Position numbers and translations under genes: made by a program | Assembly (NCBI GenBank): GCA_036346225.1 | Contig: JARFIW010001176.1 | Coordinates: forward strand, 3,175,884-3,239,883 | From: Platerodrilus igneus | Lineage: Eukaryota > Arthropoda > Insecta > Coleoptera > Lycidae | Reading direction: 5' to 3' | DNA length: 64,000 nt | Notes under the pieces: model-generated | Database searches by the model: none | Seen by the model: the letters and a program-made list of their open reading frames with translations, nothing else | What the model was told of the DNA's origin: nothing | Part shown: one piece after another, positions 1 through 12,383 of the stretch | Position numbering within the stretch: the first letter of the stretch is position 1 | Layout of the letters: every line of letters starts with the position of its first letter

Positions 1-54
1 GCATAATGGGTTTCCCTGAAAGTAAAAATAAAATCTTGATGCGATTCTTGGTGA

Positions 55-1000
55 ATGAAGATGGAATCCTTGATTACGCTTGAGGTGCTGGTTCCTAAAA
101 GCAAAGTGTTGCAGGTTTTAGGACCTCTGCATTATGAGACCTTAAGAGGACACTTCGGCGTTAAGAAGACTTTGGAGAAAGTCCGACCAATATTTTACTG
201 GTTGGGCTGCAAGGACGATGTAGGAGTGTTATGCCGCAGTGTTAGCTGTGCGCTCTATTTGGAAATCGTAATGCTTCAATGAGGCAATACAACGTGAAGA
301 GCCCCTTTGAAAGCGTGGAAATCGATATTTCCGGTTCATTTTCTGAGACCGATTCTAGAAATAAGTTCATCTTGGTGGTCATGAACTATTTTACGACGTA
401 TGTTCTACCAAACCAAAAGCTGTAGCGGTCGCTGACGTGTTAGTAAAAGAACTATTAAGTCGTTTTAGAGTTCGTATTGAGTTTCACGCCAATCAGGGCA
501 GAAATTTTGAGTTAGAGTGTTCTAAGAAATTTGTCGGTTCCTGGGGATGAAAAAGATCCGAGCAACCCCATTGCTCCCGCAATAGGATGGTGTGGTTGAA
601 CGCATAAACCGTACCTTGAGCAAGTACCTTTCCAAGGAAGTCTCCTCACATTAGAGAGGCTGCGACCGATATTTCTGTTTATTTTTATTGGCCTATCGGT
701 CTTCGGTGCATGAGAGCACTGGACAGACATCTGCATGTGCTATGCTAGGGCACGGGATACGTCCACGCTGAGATCTTGAGTTTGGGCGTAAGTCCGGACA
801 TGATATTGTGGGCGAGGGCAACGTTGAGAAGCTTAAGCGCAGGATGCATGGCATCCATGATTGCGTTAGGAAAAAGTCCAGATTGCAAGCGATCGGATGA
901 ACAAGGTATCAAGGCACAGAGGTCTGGTTTTCAAGAAGGCAACTGCTTCTGGCATACAACTCCAGAAGGAGACGTTGGGTGTTAATCGAATTCAAAACTC
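55..1000 (+). pseudogene. Ty3/gypsy retrotransposon integrase, decayed fragment
   Basis: Remnant of the integrase that inserts Ty3/gypsy cDNA into the genome. Read across several frames, the zinc-binding region appears first (HYETLRGHFGVKKT then YWLGCKDDV and a Cys-x4-Cys pair, about 130-250). The catalytic core follows (SPFESVEIDISGSF near 300-340), then the second catalytic motif, which reads HANQGRNFE near 485-515 where the family has an SDQGRNFE-type motif, so the catalytic Asp is Asn. The glutamate region (VERINRTL, near 593-620) and the family's VHESTGQT stretch (near 705-730) come next. The C-terminal part (GFQEGNCFW) ends near 1000. At least three frame changes and stops make it inactive. 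The 5' part of the element lies outside the window. Family call is firm; exact ends are not. Confidence 0.8.
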
Positions 1001-2127
1001 TAAAACTGAAGATGAAAGATTGATAGATCCCCTCTTTTATAAGCCGTGAATTTTATAAGTTTTTCGTTCCAGGGTAATTGCATGCTACTTATCGTTCGCG
1101 CGAGGTAGTGCGTCTAAATGCTTGATTTTCTAAGTCAAAGTTTTATTTATGTTACCGGTCAACTTGTTTTCACACTTTTACATTGGATACCGAAAGCGGC
1201 GGGATTTATTTATATTCGCAATTTTTTTTGCTGTAATTTATGAATATATAAATACTTCGTGTAATCTGCCATTGTGGCAGTTTTTTTGAATCCGTGAAAC
1301 TCTTAGTTCCGTCCACGCTCTACATGTAACGCATTTATTTTCTATGGCGGCTTTTATTTTTATTGAGTTTCTAGGCTGCCTCAACCTAATTCCATGATTT
1401 AATAGTTTATTTTAAACTCGTGTGAACGTGTACAAGTAAACTTTCTTATGTCGGTTATTTACCGCAATCTATCTGTGTTTTTCTAAATTTAATATGAAGA
1501 GTAAAATCTTAATCATCATTGTTGTTTGTATAAATATGTAATTGGTGCTTTACTGTTTTAATTCTTTATCCTAATTTAATATCCTACTAGAATAGCCACG
1601 TTATTAAATGTACACTACTGAAGTTTGTAAACTTTGGCTGCTTTCATGTTAAAAGTTCGTGTAAAACTAATTGAATTTAATTAACTCATTTCAACTACTT
1701 AATGTTGATTTACGCAAAGCACTTGTGTTACAATCTGTAACGAATATTTTGTTGCTATACATGCTATGCACTTGAATCACTGACACTATAAGATAGATTG
1801 TTAATATTTTAAACATTGCTTATGTTTATTTATTTATGTTAAATTTTATTTATTCATGTTTAATTATAAAACAGAAACTTATTATTTAATTTTAAGTTCT
1901 AACAGAAATTCGGTGGAAATTCTTTATCGTAAAGAAAAGAGCAGGTAAGTCTCGAACAAAGAATCAGACACAGTACCGTGCAATCTTTTGTATATTTTGT
2001 CACGTTATCAGATTGATTGCGTAATTACTGGTAAGTTGAGGTAAGTTTAAATTTGTGTCCGTGGAGTTACTGCATCGAGACGTCACTTAGTCTATCCTTG
2101 ATCAGAATTACTACATTTTATTTCTTT
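1001..2127. other. AT-rich stretch, no gene seen
   Basis: No coding region or recognisable repeat. It may include the 3' untranslated region and LTR of the gypsy remnant to its left, but I see no second LTR copy to prove that. Contains T- and A-rich runs only. Confidence 0.5.
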
Positions 2128-2492
2128 CCAATGCTCCACCCGAAGGTACTACATTGGCCAGGAAGCGAGTTTCTTTTGCCTGGAAATTTTGAATGTTGCC
2201 GAACCCTTGCAGTTGCAAGCAGGGTAGGGATCATTAACATGTGACAACACCCACACACGGGACCTACATTTTACCACTCATATGGACGAGGGCGTATTTT
2301 TGTGAACATGCTCGCCTAACATTTTTCAAGCGGATCGTGTTAGGATTGGGACCCCGAACCTTGGGTATAGTAGTTACACACATACCAACTACCCTACGGA
2401 GCCGCCTTAGAATAATACGTTATAATTTGAATAAGGGTCGCAATGCTTGCGACCACGTCCCCAATGCTCCACCCGAAAGTATACTACATTGG
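2128..2492 (-). mobile_element. tRNA-like SINE module, copy A, at the 3' end of LINE copy A
   Basis: Minus-strand unit bounded at both ends by the same short hairpin (CCAATG ... CATTGG, at 2128-2157 and 2461-2492). Between them are an inverted GGTCGC/GCGACC motif (near 2435-2460), a decayed tRNA-like region (about 2322-2405) and a conserved body. The same order recurs at 48154-48515, and the body recurs at 4709, 46333 and 46649. The tRNA-like B box is damaged here. On the minus strand it directly follows the LINE remnant at 2493-4285. Confidence 0.75.
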
Positions 2493-4285
2493 GTTTAAAC
2501 GCGAAGTAAACGTTCTTCAAATTAATTCATCCAAATAAAATTTTCAAACTGAAACTGACACTAAAAATAGGGTTTAAATAATGGTATCCCTAGCGTGTAT
2601 TTTGGAGTGTGTCCAGTCTACAAGACACAAGCAAAAATGAAAATGGGGAGAGGTCTCTAACCGGATAGCAGCTGGCAGCTCTGCTTACCGGAGCGACCTG
2701 AAGGGTCGTCTTGAAACTATCCAAATCAAGCTAACTAATTTTTTAAAAATGATTCAAATTTCTAAGCATTCGCCAAATATTTTTAAATCTAATCCAGCTA
2801 TTTTACCTGCTCTATAAATTTACAAAGTCGTGTCCCTGGTGTAAATATTTTATCGTAAGTCAATCCAATATTCGTCCCTAACGTTCCCTAATTGATTTGT
2901 ATTATAATAACAATCTTCCTTCTTATAGATACTGTAACCAAAAACTACAGCAGAGCGTCAGACAAAACAAATCAAGTATATGCAAAAATATAAATATAAA
3001 ATAAATATAAATATATAAATAAATATCTAAATAAGCATAAGCATGAAACGGTGCATAAATTAGCAAAAGCATCACCCAAATTATCAATTGCACTCGTATA
3101 AGCATTATGACGTCTAGCGCCATTACGTACAAAAACATGCTCGTTAAATTATCACAAAATCTTCGTACTAATGCAAATCAATGCTTATGCGAGTACAGCC
3201 CCCACAATTTTATTCTTACCTCGTGTATGAATTTCTCCAGCATCCGAAGATCTGGTCGTCTGCGTACATCTATTTGTATCTTACTTCCAAGGGGAAAATA
3301 ATATGCACTGTTAAAGTCCTGGTGGGTATGCACTAAACCTCCTGAAGGAGTCACAATCGCTATCACTTTTAAGTCCTGGGGGGATGCGCAGTTTCACTCT
3401 ATTTTATTTTCTTTGTTTGCTTAATTGATTTAATTTAGTTAGGATTTTTCATTTATTTGTTATTATTTATTTGTTATTATTTATTTCCGATTTTCCGCGC
3501 GTATAAGGCGAGACAGTGATTCAGCGATTGTTTTAGTGATGTGGGGTTCGTTATGCATATTAGACATTTTATTAATTTTTTTATTTATTTTTTTTCTTTT
3601 TAAACAGGTTTTAGTATATCGTGCACATTTGCCATATCATGCCAAGTCAAATTAAAAAATTTTTCAATTCCTTCCCCTCCACCTCCGATTTACGCGCGGT
3701 TATCGCCGTTCAATCTCGAGACACTTCCCACAAATTTTTTGAAGGCTATCCAGAACGCCCTCTGGTTAGCCACTTCCCCGACATCCTCTGGACTCTTTCA
3801 CCATGCTAGCACTGCAGCTAACTTCCCATCACCTAACCCTCGATTTGCCACCTCCAGCCGGCAGTCGAAGAGCACGTGCTCTGCCGTTTCACCGCATTCG
3901 CAGCGGTCATTGTCGTTAAACCGAATCTTTGCAAATATGCCTTCAAGGCGTCGTGCCCTGTTATTAGCTGCACCATTTTATGGTCGAGCTTCACCTCGAT
4001 ATTATCTCTAGCTTCTAAGCTCGGTATGAATTTATGTGTCAACCTGCCCGTGGTTGTTCCACCTCTCTTCCCATTGTCGTATTGATCTTTCTTGCAGCTT
4101 TCTTTTAATCAGAGACCTCGGTATCGACGAGTGTGATATCCGGAAGTCGCCCGTCGCGGCCTCTAGTTAATTCATCAGTTCTTTCATTTCTTACGTCACT
4201 ATCGTGCGATCTAATCCAACAGAACTTTAAATGTCGAAACCCGAGCGCCGTATGTGCTACCCTCCTGACCCTCTACACAAATTTT
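2493..4285 (-). pseudogene. 5'-truncated I/LOA-like LINE, copy A: C-terminal end plus 3' UTR
   Basis: Minus-strand tail of a non-LTR retrotransposon, homologous throughout to 48516-50400. The coding remnant (about 3790-4285) carries the end of an RNase H domain (LKFCWIRSHD-like, near 4200) and a C-terminal region containing HKFIPSLEAR and YLQRFGL. The Cys-x-Cys/His/Cys knuckle that follows in copy B is present only in shifted frames. The rest, 2493-3790, is 3' UTR, alignable with copy B (shared TTTTGGAGTGTGTCC near 2599 and CGACCTGAAGGGTCG near 2694). Similarity to copy B stops near 4285, as expected from incomplete reverse transcription. Stops and frameshifts make it non-functional. Clade assignment rests on RNase H following RT in copy B. 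Confidence 0.75.
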
Positions 4286-4708
4286 ACGAATTTATTTGCT
4301 GGTTTTACGCGGTTTTTAAGCCCGATTTATTCTTTTTTTTAAATAAATTTATTAGAAACGCTCTTTAAATTATTTTGGTGTGTTAGTTTATTGGCTTTTT
4401 GGTTTATTAGCCCGAAATTTAATTTAGTTTATTTTTAAACGCAGAATTTAGCTTAAAATTCAATGAAAAATGCAATTTATTTATAATTTCACGAATTAAA
4501 TTTTTATTTTGTTTCACTGCCCTGTGTTTCAAAATTAATGCCGCACAATAATAAAAATAAAATACAATAAAAAGCAAAGCTTCAAATATCATAATAAATA
4601 ATAAAAACTCTGTATAAAAACTTACTTGTATCCTTGTATCCGGGAGCTCCGTGAAACACGTCCGCTTACTTCAAGCGCTAACTAGAAAATTCTGTGCATT
4701 TACATTTT
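4286..4708. other. AT-rich spacer, nothing recognised
   Basis: Very AT-rich DNA between a LINE truncation point and a SINE. No ORF or repeat identified. Confidence 0.5.
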
Positions 4709-5001
4709 CAATGCTCCACCCGAAGGTACTACATTGACCAGGAGGCGAGTTTTTGTTGCCTGGAAATTTAGAATTTTGCCGAACCCTTGTCGTTCCAGGC
4801 TAGGTAGGGATCTTTAACGAGCGTGACAACACTTACGCACGGGACCTCCATTTAACCTTTCATCCGAACGAGGGCGTAATTTTTGTGAAAAATGCTCCCC
4901 CGCCATTTTTCAAGCAGTTGGCCGTGTCGGGATTCGAATCCAGGACCTTGGGATCCATAGTCTTACGCTTACTGCATTGATCCACGGCGACGCCACTAGA
5001 A
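4709..5001 (-). mobile_element. tRNA-derived SINE, free-standing copy
   Basis: Minus-strand SINE with a tRNA-like head at about 4921-4994. On the minus strand its B-box core is GGATTCGAATCC (4931-4942) and its start is GGCGTCGCCGTGG. The conserved body has a GTTGTCACGCTCG-like segment, and the unit ends in the hairpin CAATG ... CATTG at 4709-4737. There is no LINE sequence beside it and no upstream hairpin, unlike the copies at 2128 and 48154. No intact internal promoter is claimed: the A box is weak. Confidence 0.75.
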
Positions 5002-6802
5002 AGTTCCCCAGAATAATACAACTAAAGGTTAACAAGGCATTGTAGGCAAGAAGTAATTGATAGTTACACTAAGGTATGAAATCTTAAGATGACTTTGACT
5101 GATAGAGTCTAAGAGGTTGCATTTAAGGAACTTTGTAGATATTATTTGCATAATTATAGTACGTTCTTAGAATAGTCCAGAATTATTGATCATGAGCATC
5201 ACTTTAATTTCAATTCAAGCTTTGATTACAGTAGTGGTTTTTATTCGAACTTTGATCAATAAAGTCGTGATATGAAATAAATTAGTGTTAAACCAGCCTT
5301 AAACTAAATAGCCGTATGTGATATAAATTATTGTAGTGATCGATATAAATTAACACTTAGTGCTTTGATAGTTAATTATGAGCTTTGAAAGTAATTGAGA
5401 AGATTATCAGTAGTACTATAACGAAGTTGGTATTAGCGATTAGCTGAAAATAAATTGTCGTGTGTACAACAGAGGCTTGAATTCACTTTTTTATCTTAAA
5501 ACTTAGTTCTTTGCGCCATTAACGCAATGTATCCATAAAAAACAACTACAAAAGGGATGAAACCCGAATTTAGTATGTTATTCTTTAGTTTCAAATTACC
5601 GGCACCACATCCCTTCTAATTAATTTTGGTCGCATAACCCAGACAAGCGAGCGCAATAAACATTCTTCGGTTTTATTACATCACCAACTGCGACTACAAG
5701 TTGATGTTTGCCAAGCAACTTTTGAAATCCTCTTTCCAGCTTACGCGAGTCAAAAGAAATTTAGAGGGGACTTTGGAACCTTGTCAATGTAACTAGCATA
5801 ATATTCAGAATATGCAATTCGAGTTCTGCATGCTACATAACTCAGATCTCATTCATTCACAACCCTTGGCAGCGACGATGTTAGCATTAATATTCCCTAA
5901 GTAAGCTACGTCCCCTGCGACATAGTTATTAAATTGCTTGTACATCGTTGTTAGTTATACGTCTGCTTTTGGCATATACAACCGACACGCGTAGCGGTCG
6001 CTCTTGTGCTTAACCAAACAACTACGTCTAATTATTATAATTAAAGAGTACCAATTTATTGTAAGAAATCGTGTAACGAATTCGACATAGAAAGAGGCAA
6101 TCAACGACCATTCATCCTCAAGCTAATTACGAGAGAAGCTCCAAATGTTGTTCGTTTCCCCGGGTGGGTTTGGATGATTGATTTATCTTTCGCGTTATTA
6201 TATTGTCTAAAATGGACTAAATGGGTGGGTACCAAATGAAATTTGGGCATTTATGGTTTTACAAATCTACCCTGTAATATACTTTGAACGATTTTTCATA
6301 TTATAAAGTAAAGATACTGCGATATCGTTTCTGAAAATGAACAGATGGATTTTGCTCTCGTAAACGTAGAGGAAGAGCAATGCAGCTATATAAAACACTG
6401 CAGCCAACCATTTTCTAGTTGGTATGAAAAGGATTCGTATACTCTGGCACAGGTAACATCAAACGTTACAGGTCACGTTGAGAAGACATAAAAAATATCT
6501 CAAGGAGGTATAAACACAGCCAAAAAAATTAAAGACGCTGTAAATGAAATAAAACACTTGATTGGAACAAGGTACTTGATGTATGTATAACTAAATAAGT
6601 AATTTCAATGCAAGCGCATTAAGAGTATTCACAAAAATTTTGTAATTGTAAATAAATTCTAGCAATAGTATTTATGTAAATAAAACAAAACTATAATTAG
6701 ATATGTATGGAAAATTTTTAATCACTTTATAATAACCAAACTTAGTGCAACAATTATTCAATTACAAGGTTAACTAAATATGGCTTAATTAGCTGAGTCA
6801 CT
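5002..6802. other. Unassigned AT-rich DNA
   Basis: No ORF with recognisable homology, no tandem repeat and no RNA gene seen over 1.8 kb. Composition resembles the flanking non-coding DNA. It may be decayed repeat or true intergenic sequence. Confidence 0.4.
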
Positions 6803-6870
6803 CAGTGCCGGTTTAACCCTATGGGCAAACTGGGCAATTGCCCAGGGGTATGCGACTCTCAAAGGACACC
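6803..6870 (+). repeat. Possible hAT-type transposon terminus (CAGTGCCGGTTTAACCC...)
   Basis: Begins CAGTGCCGGTTTAACCCTAT and contains the palindrome TGGGCAATTGCCCA. A CAG-type GCCGG terminus with this GGGCAAACTGGGCAATTGCCC core resembles ends of hAT-like DNA transposons in insects, from memory of that family. No second inverted copy is visible in the window, so it would be a solo end. Weak call. Confidence 0.35.
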
Positions 6871-7419
6871 AAAAGATTCGATAGGTTTACAGTTGGATTC
6901 ACCACGCGAAACTTGCATGTCCTTCCTACAGCAAGAGTTGAAACCTTTTCTTTTATCATTTAATTTGCTTGAGCAGGTTTTACAATAAGGAAGTTAGATA
7001 AATGTAGCTTTTGACAAAACTAGATTAATGTAAAGTAAAGCACTATATCAAATGAAGTTAGACGTTTACTTTATATTTCGATTACAGTCCCTATCGCTAT
7101 CGTTAACGTCTTCTACTCTCTTATCATCTTATCTTATCATTCTATACCGAATGGGCCTGCACCTTACTAGAACGGGTAGAATGGCTCGAGTTCCTGTGTT
7201 CTAAAGAGCTGTACTACACATTTAACCAAATTAGTAGGATCTTTAGTGAAGAATCAGACCAAGACAGGTCCCCAAAAGAGGACAGCAGCTCTATCGCTAC
7301 TTACAGTGACAGCGACCATAGATGTCATTATGGCATTCTAAGATACACTACTCGATGTGGAAGGCAACTAGAAACCCCCGCATTACTTCCCAGGTACACA
7401 ACTAACTTAAATTGTTGTT
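6871..7419. other. Spacer before the RTE element, nothing certain
   Basis: AT-rich, with a more mixed-composition stretch near 7240-7390 that could be the 5' UTR of the RTE element. No coding feature supported. Confidence 0.35.
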
Positions 7420-8373
7420 TAAGATAATGGCAAGCTCTGAGGTAAAAGATTCTGAAGGTAAAATAGTCCCCCATTCAGATCTCCGAGAGAGGACTACTTC
7501 AGAGGATGGAAACGTAAAGTTTAGAACAAGAGGCGGAACGTTCAGAGTGTCGAAGCGTGGAATATCAAACGTATGAATAGGTAAGCTAGAGAATTTGAAA
7601 ATTGAAATGGATAGGTTAGCATTAGACATAGTAAGGATCAGCGAAGTTTGACGGTAAGGGGCGGGAGTTTTTGGATTGGAGACTTAAGGTAATTTCTACA
7701 GGATCAGGGAAGGAATTTGGGTATGGGCATAGTTATGACAAAAATGATGAGACACTGTATAAAACTAACTACAAAAGAAAGAAAGAGTACTCATGCTTAG
7801 ATTAGAATCCAAACCAGTAAATACAGTAAAATCCAGATATACATGACTACCTCTAGCTACAGCGAGAAAGAGGTTAAAGAGGTCTACAAAGATATCGAAG
7901 GCATACTAACATACGTACAAAGACATGAGAATTTAGTAATTACGGGAAATTTTAACAGTGGTAGGTGAGGGTACGGAAGGTGTTATAGTAGGTTTATTTG
8001 AATTAGTCACGAGAAACGACAGGGGAAAGGGGCTGGCAGAATTTGGCGACAATAATAATTTAACCATCACAAACATATTGTTTCAACATCGTGCTAGAAG
8101 AAGATATACGTGGAAAATACCAGGAGATATAATAAGATATCAAATAGATTACTTTCTTGTTAGACAACGGTTTAGGAATAAAGTAACTGTAAAATCTACC
8201 AAGAAGCAGATATAGACACTGACCATAACATTGTAACTATGAAGACCGCTTTTAAATTTAAAAATTTGAGAAAAAGGAACAAGAAAAGGCATTTAGACTT
8301 TGAGAAATTAAAAAATGTCAAATGAATTGCTAAAAGGTATTGGAAAAATTTCTGATACTCAGAAAGTAGAAAC
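7420..8373 (+). pseudogene. RTE-clade LINE, piece 1 of 4: endonuclease domain
   Basis: Apurinic-like endonuclease (EEP fold) that nicks target DNA for RTE/BovB-type retrotransposons, the family often named craniofacial development protein 2-like in insect annotation. Read through frame changes: GKLENLKIEMDRL...IVRISEV near 7580-7645; a MLRLESKPVN segment near 7795; the GDFN-type motif as TGNFNS near 7942-7960, with Asp changed to Asn; RRRYTWKIPGD near 8095-8135; YQIDYFLV near 8140-8165; and DTDHNIV near 8210-8235. The reading frame is then cut by the BEL/Pao insertion at 8374. The RT resumes near 18290; about 200 residues between EN and RT are missing. Clearly dead. Confidence 0.8.
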
Positions 8374-10934
8374 TGTTAAGGCTTTATAAGTATTTTGGTT
8401 GTAGTTGTATTATGCCAATCACAATTAATTTAAGTCCTTAAACTATTTCCCAGCTAGAACCCCTCCATTATACCTACCTTTAGTGCAACGACATAAAAGG
8501 GTTGGTAATTTACGAGTGGACGACTATTCAACTTCGTTCTCGCTTGGCTTTGGTTCGTGATTTAGTTCGGTGCATCGAGCATCAGTAATTAGCAACAATT
8601 AGTGAACATTATACATACAGTCCATAATTATCTGATAGCAGTGCAAGTACAATCAACCACTACAACCAGTGAAAGGTAGGTGATATATTCCTTTAACTTA
8701 TCATTCCCTTTGTGTGATTGTAAATGCAAATTAACAATTTTGATTAACAGAAACAGAATGGAATAATATTAAACCCAGCTTAGACATGGCGGCCAGAGAT
8801 ATTCTGGGGTATACACAAAAGAAAATAAGAAACCATAGATAACACAAGATATCCTGAATATACAGAGAATTTATATGCAGGAGAGGAACTAACAGCAGGA
8901 ATCATACATTGAAAACTATGACTTGGGATATTCTATACTGTAACAAATACGATTTTCTGCTATTTAAATATACGCTTTTATTTAATACACCTATTCATTA
9001 AATATTAAATTTTTATAGAAACCATATATTACGAATTCATACATAGTGCCCCATCTACATTAGAATAGTCAAAGTAAACTTTAAGTGCTCTTCTATTTGT
9101 TTGAATCTTAATACAATATTCCCTTCCCCGGCGCATGCTTGTATAATTAACATTGCCTCGTGGTCAAGCTCCATTTTGATATCAGCATGTAATCCGAATA
9201 CAAGTGTTATCGAGGGCCTGCAAGTTTTTTTGTTAAAACATGCCGTCCCAGAGGAAAGTAAGGTAGTGTCAACGGATACCATGTATTCATTTTTAGTTGT
9301 AGCATCGACCTAAGATAGTTGTAAATACATTTCTACGGTAGGTAAATAATTCATAAACTTACCTTTAAATTCATTTTTCCCGTTTTGTTTCAGCTAAGTT
9401 TTTAAAGTATCACGTTTTAGATTTTTGCTTTTTAAAGTTTTGGAGTTTCTAGTTTCAAGTTTCAAGTATTAAAGTAATGGAAACTATGTATTATACTAAA
9501 CAATTGTTTACCGTATGGCAAGTACGAGACTGAAGTGAAGTAAAGACACGTATTAGATTCTTTTAAAAATTGGTTAAGCTTTAGATGCAGTTTCAATTGT
9601 TGCTAGGCAAAAGAGTGGAAATCCCCACAAATGATTGGTTAGTATGGAGGTCAAGTCCGGACATCTGCCTCAGCTGAGCACAACTACAAAAGTAAGAACG
9701 CAGATGTTTTAAAAAAAGAGGAAAAAATCCGGCTGCCACGCAGATATCCAGCGGTGAGTTATCCTCCATTTCATACCTATATTCTTTTCAAGGAACATTA
9801 ATTTAAAATGTACAAATAATTTTAGAAGATTTTATATATGTTTATTTAAAGTTAATACTCGAAATTTTTGTGAAGGTTTGATGATCATTCAAACTGATCA
9901 CTTAAAATTTAGTTCAAAATTTAGTATTTGAATAATGCATAAATGACCTCATTATTTTCAAGGTATTTCTATAAGATAAGTTTGAAGTTACAAAGTTATA
10001 TTAAAATGTTTGAACAACTAAACATGTGATTCGATAAGAATTGTTTGCCAAATTATAGTGTATAACATATTTTGACAGTACACCTGAAGTACAGCTTAAT
10101 GCCGACAATAAGTATTTTTTTTGACCTTTGATTCCATTAAAGATATCTATTAAAAATATAGTTCTATAATCTACAAAAAATTTTTGAGCATTTAATTTGA
10201 TTCTTGTAAACTGAACAGGATCCTATTCAAGTATCATGATTTAATTGTAACATAAAAATGAAAACCATATATTTCTTATAAAGAATTAATGTAAAGTATG
10301 CAATCAAAAAATGTCCTATGAATATTCAGAGATTAATGTTAAATCGCAATAAAGAAACTGTTTTGAAAGTCTCCGTACAGATAACTTTATATAAACAATG
10401 TATATATGTATATTTTTTTTTAAATTAATAGAAACAATAATAAGTTGTCGTAAAGCTTTTTTTCTTTGAAGTCAGCAGCAATAGAAGCAAACAATCACAC
10501 ATGAAATTTTGGTATTGAAGAAAGATATTATTGGTGTTGAATTTAAAAGTTATTTTTTGAAGTATAATTTTGACTAGTTGATCTATTTATAATCCATTTT
10601 TTTTGTGATACAGTGACTAGGCTCGAATGAAGCCCTAGTCTAAAAATGTTTAGATGTGGTTAAATTTTCAGATAGTACGAGATCGTCGTTCCCATTCCAG
10701 ATACCAGAGTCAAAAGTAAGTATTTTTTTTATATGTTGCTCATCTTAAGTTTTTTTCTTTCGAAGATTTCCGTATCTGATCTTCGGATAGTTTCGTGTTA
10801 AAACATTCATTAAGATACGGTGGCGTCCAATAAGATTTCTTTTTATCGTATACCATCCTACGACCCTAGCTCATAGCTCTACCCTAAGTTGAAGAAGCTT
10901 AGCTGGCTGGAAGATCTCTTTAGAGGACCTTTTC
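8374..10934 (+). repeat. BEL/Pao 1 left repeat: 5' LTR plus leader start
   Basis: Nearly identical to 15611-18170, differing at roughly fifteen places that I noticed, many of them one-base homopolymer indels. The LTR proper probably ends near 10809 (...TTCA), shortly before the primer-binding-like TGGCGTCC at 10821; the remaining 125 bp would be untranslated leader. At about 2.4 kb this is long for a BEL/Pao LTR. Short ORFs inside it, such as 9055-9282, look like chance ORFs. Nothing else of >300 bp is embedded that I recognise. Confidence 0.8.
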
Positions 10935-12383
10935 AACACGCATTGGAATGCTTTAGAATCGTCACCAAAAGCAAAATTTAATTCACATACAGATTTAAGA
11001 GAATTGCTTAATTGCTTTACGGAAAATATATCAAGCTTACGTCAAACTAAGATTGATTTGCTCGACTTCGTATTGTTTAATTTGTTATCAAAAAAGGTAG
11101 ATACAAATCTTTTGAAAACATTTGAGTTAGAAAATACATCAGACATTCCATCTTATGATCAATTAAAATTATTTCTAGAAAAACATTGCAAGGCATTAGA
11201 AATTAGCAATATGGTTGTTTCCGATACACCGTTCAAAGTTAATACGTCCAGTAAACAAACCATATCATCTAGTGTACCTTCTAAACGTTCCTTTGAATAT
11301 TCAAAACCCCAAGTTCGAAAGTCATTCGTAACAACTTCATTCGCTCAGAAATGCAGTCTTTGCAGTGGTACTCATAACTTATACCAATGTGAAATGTTTC
11401 TGAATAAATCGCCACAAGACCGTTATAACTTTGTTAAAGACAAACACTTATGCATTAATTGTCTTCGCAACTCTCATATGGTTACACGCTGCTCTTCCAA
11501 ACTTGTTTGTAAAAAGTGTGCAAGGGTCATCATACTTTATTGCACTTTGAAAACCCTACAGTTGCACAGAAACCTGCAGTCACTCAGGCAACAAGATCAA
11601 CCTCCCGAACCCACCTGCAACACTACTACAAGTACGTTGTTATCATCTAGATCGTCCAACACAATGACATTATTAGGCACCGCAAGAATTTCAATTACAG
11701 ATGGGTTTGGTAAAGTTCAGACAGTAAGAGCACTTGTAGATAGTGCATCAATGGAAAATTTCATGACTGATAAGTGTTGTCGACGCTTAGGTTTAAGAAA
11801 ATCGAATATTTCAATGAAGGTTGAAGGCTTAGGTCTATCTGCTTCTCATGCGTATGGACAAGTATCGTGTAAAATTAGTCCTCAAGGTAAAACTGTTCCA
11901 GAGTACAGTATTGATTGTTTTGTTTTACCAGACATTTGTGGAACCCTTCCTTCATCAAGGATCTCACCAAATAGTTGGCCTCACATAGTTGGATTAGATT
12001 TAGCAGATTCGGACTTCGACAAACCTAGCCATATCGATTTATTGTTAGGTGCAGATTTGTTCGCGCGTGTTTTATTAAACGCAACTCGCATTGGGTCACC
12101 AGAAGAACCCGTGGCAATTCACACTACCTTTGGGTGGATATTAACAGGGAAGGTTCTTTCTTCTGTTACATCTCGTATATCATTAGCTGCACTTGTAGAA
12201 GATGCTAACATTACTCGATTTTGGGAACTGGAAAATATTCCAGATTCTAACAAATTATCTCCTCATGCGGAAATTTGTGAAAGGCATTTTGTGAACACTC
12301 ACAAGCAGGATGACACCGGTCGTTTTATTGTTTTGTTACCTTTCAATGGTCCTGAACCGCTATTTGCTGGCTCTCGGAAATAG
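10935..12383 (+). pseudogene. BEL/Pao 1 gag C-terminus, zinc knuckles and aspartic protease
   Basis: Gag binds and packages the RNA; the protease cleaves the polyprotein. The reading frame enters without an ATG: gag homology (WNALESSPKAK-like, then LRELLNCFTENISSLRQTKI) begins right at the end of the left repeat, so several hundred N-terminal residues are gone. Zinc-binding motifs follow at about 11350-11520 (CSLCSGTH, CINCLRNSHMVTRC, CKKC). The protease motif near 11735-11760 reads VDSASMENF, where the family has DSGS, a Gly to Ala change. The segment LDLADSDFDKPSHIDLLLGAD (11990-12055) and the TTFGWILTG motif near 12125 are typical of BEL/Pao pol. The frame ends at 12383 and coding continues in the next frame from about 12310. 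Confidence 0.85.

Noticed and set aside
512..736. 74-codon ORF on the minus strand
   Set aside because: Antisense to the gypsy integrase remnant.
9055..9282. 75-codon ORF inside the BEL/Pao LTR, also present in the other copy
   Set aside because: Its presence in both copies follows from LTR duplication; no domain is recognisable.
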